Below are positions 13,185 through 14,548 of a stretch of DNA of 14,548 bases, piece by piece. Where the stretch lies: contig URTH01000031.1 of the NCBI GenBank assembly GCA_900550775.1, positions 1-14,548 on the forward strand, read 5' to 3'. Position numbers and translations under genes: made by a program. Position 1 is the stretch's first letter. Each line of letters starts with the position of its first letter. The DNA is from an uncultured Eubacteriales bacterium (GTDB taxonomy: Bacteria > Bacillota > Clostridia > Monoglobales > Monoglobaceae). Under the pieces are notes generated by a model, which saw only the letters and a program-made list of their open reading frames with translations, ran no database searches and was not told the origin of the DNA.

Positions 13185-14548
13185 ATGCAATTATACCATG
13201 ATTCCCAAAACAAAATATACAGAAATCCGCAGGGCGCCGTACCGACCGGGGAAAAAGTGACGATTTCAATTGAAGTAACCGATAAAAAAGCGCCTGTGTC
13301 GGTTGTTCTTCGTCTGTTTCAAAAAGATCAGGAACATCGGCTCCCCATGAAAAAAGTCCGCGACAAGGACGGACGTTTTCTCTATCAGGCAAGCTTTGAC
13401 GTCGGCGCGGAAACCGGGCTTTTGTGGTATGATTTTATTGCAGAAGGTCATGATCAGACCCTTTATTATACCAACAGCGCGGATAAACTCGGCGGCGTTG
13501 GTGAGACGAAAGAGGCAATCGGCAGCAACAGCTACCAGATTACCGTCTATGATAAAAATTATCGCGTGCCGCATTGGTTTTGCGATCAGATTATGTATCA
13601 GATATTTCCCGATCGGTTTTATGGATACCATGAGGGAGAAATCCAAAAGAAACGGGAAGAATATATCATTCACGATAATTGGTATGCGCCGATCAGCTTT
13701 AACCGTCACCCGTATGAGGACGGGCCGGCCTGCAACGATTTTTACGGCGGTAATTTAAAGGGTATCCAAAAAAAGCTGCCATATCTGAAAGAGCTTGGTG
13801 TGAGCGTGATTTATTTAAATCCGATCTTTGACGCGTATTCCAATCATAAATACGATACCGCCGACTATAAAAAAATTGACCCGATGTTCGGCACAGAGCA
13901 GGATTTTAAGGATCTTTGCGCCGCAGCCAAAGAACAGGGAATCTCGATCATCTTAGACGGCGTATTCAGCCACACCGGCGCGGACAGTATTTATTTTAAT
14001 AAATACGGCAGCTACGGCGCACAGACGGGCGCGTACCGCGACAGTCAATCACCTTACTGCGCATGGTATCAGTTTACCAACTATCCGCAGTACGAAAGCT
14101 GGTGGGGTTGCAATAACCTGCCGAACGTCAACGAGATGGAGGACAGTTATTTAGATTATATATTAAGGGATTCGGACGCGGTGATTAAAAAGTGGATTCG
14201 CTGCGGTGCAAAAGGCTGGAGACTGGATGTTGCCGATGAACTGCCCGACGAATTTATTGAAATTCTGCGCCGGGAGGTCAAAAAGGAAAATGAGGACGCG
14301 GTCATTATCGGCGAGGTCTGGGAGGATGCGTCCCATAAAATGGCATACGGAAAGATGCGGCAGTACCTGATGGGAAACGAACTGGACAGTGTGATGAATT
14401 ATCCGTTTAAGGATCGGGTGTTGGGCTTTTTGATGGGCTGGGAGGACGCGGCTTTTCTGCATCGGCACATTATGGCACAAATCGAGAATTATCCGACACA
14501 GACGTTATATGCTCTGATGAATATGCTGGGCACCCATGATACCATGCG
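13185..14548 (+). CDS. GH13 alpha-amylase-family glycosidase (neopullulanase/cyclomaltodextrinase-like), 3' end missing
   Basis: 454 codons are open to the right edge without a stop. The enzyme would hydrolyse alpha-glucans or maltodextrins; no signal peptide is present, so it probably acts in the cytoplasm. Residues about 1-118 form a beta-sandwich N-domain like those of neopullulanases. The catalytic barrel begins at WFCDQIMYQIFPDRFYG. The GH13 regions are visible: DGVFSH with Asp258 and His263, GWRLDVADE with nucleophile Asp348, GEVWED with acid/base Glu377, and GTHDT with Asp452 just before the edge. The insert between the first strand and NDFYGGNLKGI and the acidic NEMED stretch fit cyclomaltodextrinase or alpha-glycosidase relatives; the substrate is not settled by sequence. 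The ATG lies ten bases after an AGAGG site. No sugar transporter genes are in view. Confidence 0.92.
   Translation, partial: MQLYHDSQNKIYRNPQGAVPTGEKVTISIEVTDKKAPVSVVLRLFQKDQEHRLPMKKVRDKDGRFLYQASFDVGAETGLLWYDFIAEGHDQTLYYTNSADKLGGVGETKEAIGSNSYQITVYDKNYRVPHWFCDQIMYQIFPDRFYGYHEGEIQKKREEYIIHDNWYAPISFNRHPYEDGPACNDFYGGNLKGIQKKLPYLKELGVSVIYLNPIFDAYSNHKYDTADYKKIDPMFGTEQDFKDLCAAAKEQGISIILDGVFSHTGADSIYFNKYGSYGAQTGAYRDSQSPYCAWYQFTNYPQYESWWGCNNLPNVNEMEDSYLDYILRDSDAVIKKWIRCGAKGWRLDVADELPDEFIEILRREVKKENEDAVIIGEVWEDASHKMAYGKMRQYLMGNELDSVMNYPFKDRVLGFLMGWEDAAFLHRHIMAQIENYPTQTLYALMNMLGTHDTM

Noticed and set aside
1..14548. CRISPR array, tRNA, rRNA, insertion sequence or prophage genes
   Set aside because: No spaced direct repeats, no cloverleaf or rRNA sequence, and no transposase or integrase motifs were seen on either strand.

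Overview
The window looks like a chromosomal segment of a spore-forming, Gram-positive Clostridia-type bacterium of medium GC content, plausibly near the Oscillospiraceae/Clostridiales. The reasons are a full-length SpoIIE sporulation phosphatase, strong AGGAGG-type ribosome binding sites, sigma-A promoters, T-rich intrinsic terminators and a membrane pyrophosphatase of the K+-dependent, probably Na+-pumping type. No rRNA, tRNA, CRISPR array or insertion sequence was seen. The assignment is by gene content only.

Left part (1-4428): the 5' end of an unrecognised Ala/Gln-rich gene leaves the window on the minus strand. Next come a lipoprotein on the plus strand, a small DUF378 membrane protein convergent with it (they share a 14-bp-stem bidirectional terminator), a YdcF/DUF218 membrane-anchored protein, and hppA with its terminator.

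Middle (4429-7946): spoIIE has a TTG start behind a promoter whose -35-like element is a Spo0A box, 21 bp from a perfect TATAAT. That is the unusual layout known for Spo0A-activated sigma-A promoters. The XTP/dITP pyrophosphatase gene (rdgB type) follows with its own promoter. Then comes a gene-free 348-bp stretch (7599-7946) with at least six DnaA-box-like 9-mers in both orientations, a 12-bp inverted repeat and a 30-bp block that is almost pure A/T. It looks like a replication origin or another DnaA-binding locus.

Right part (7947-14548): an orphan WalK/PhoR-type sensor histidine kinase with no response regulator beside it. It is followed by an AT-rich two-gene islet (9797-10644): a SLOG-family (DUF1273-like) protein and a ribbon-helix-helix regulator, divergent around two long perfect palindromes that share a 13-bp core. 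An XRE-cupin regulator and an acyl-CoA synthetase form a minus-strand operon. Back-to-back sigma-A promoters at 13072-13150 drive that operon leftward and a cytoplasmic GH13 amylase-type glycosidase rightward; the glycosidase runs off the right end.

The genes do not form one pathway. Three parts do hang together: sporulation control (spoIIE promoter, orphan kinase as a possible Spo0A kinase), the regulator-enzyme pair for acyl activation, and the self-contained SLOG/RHH islet.
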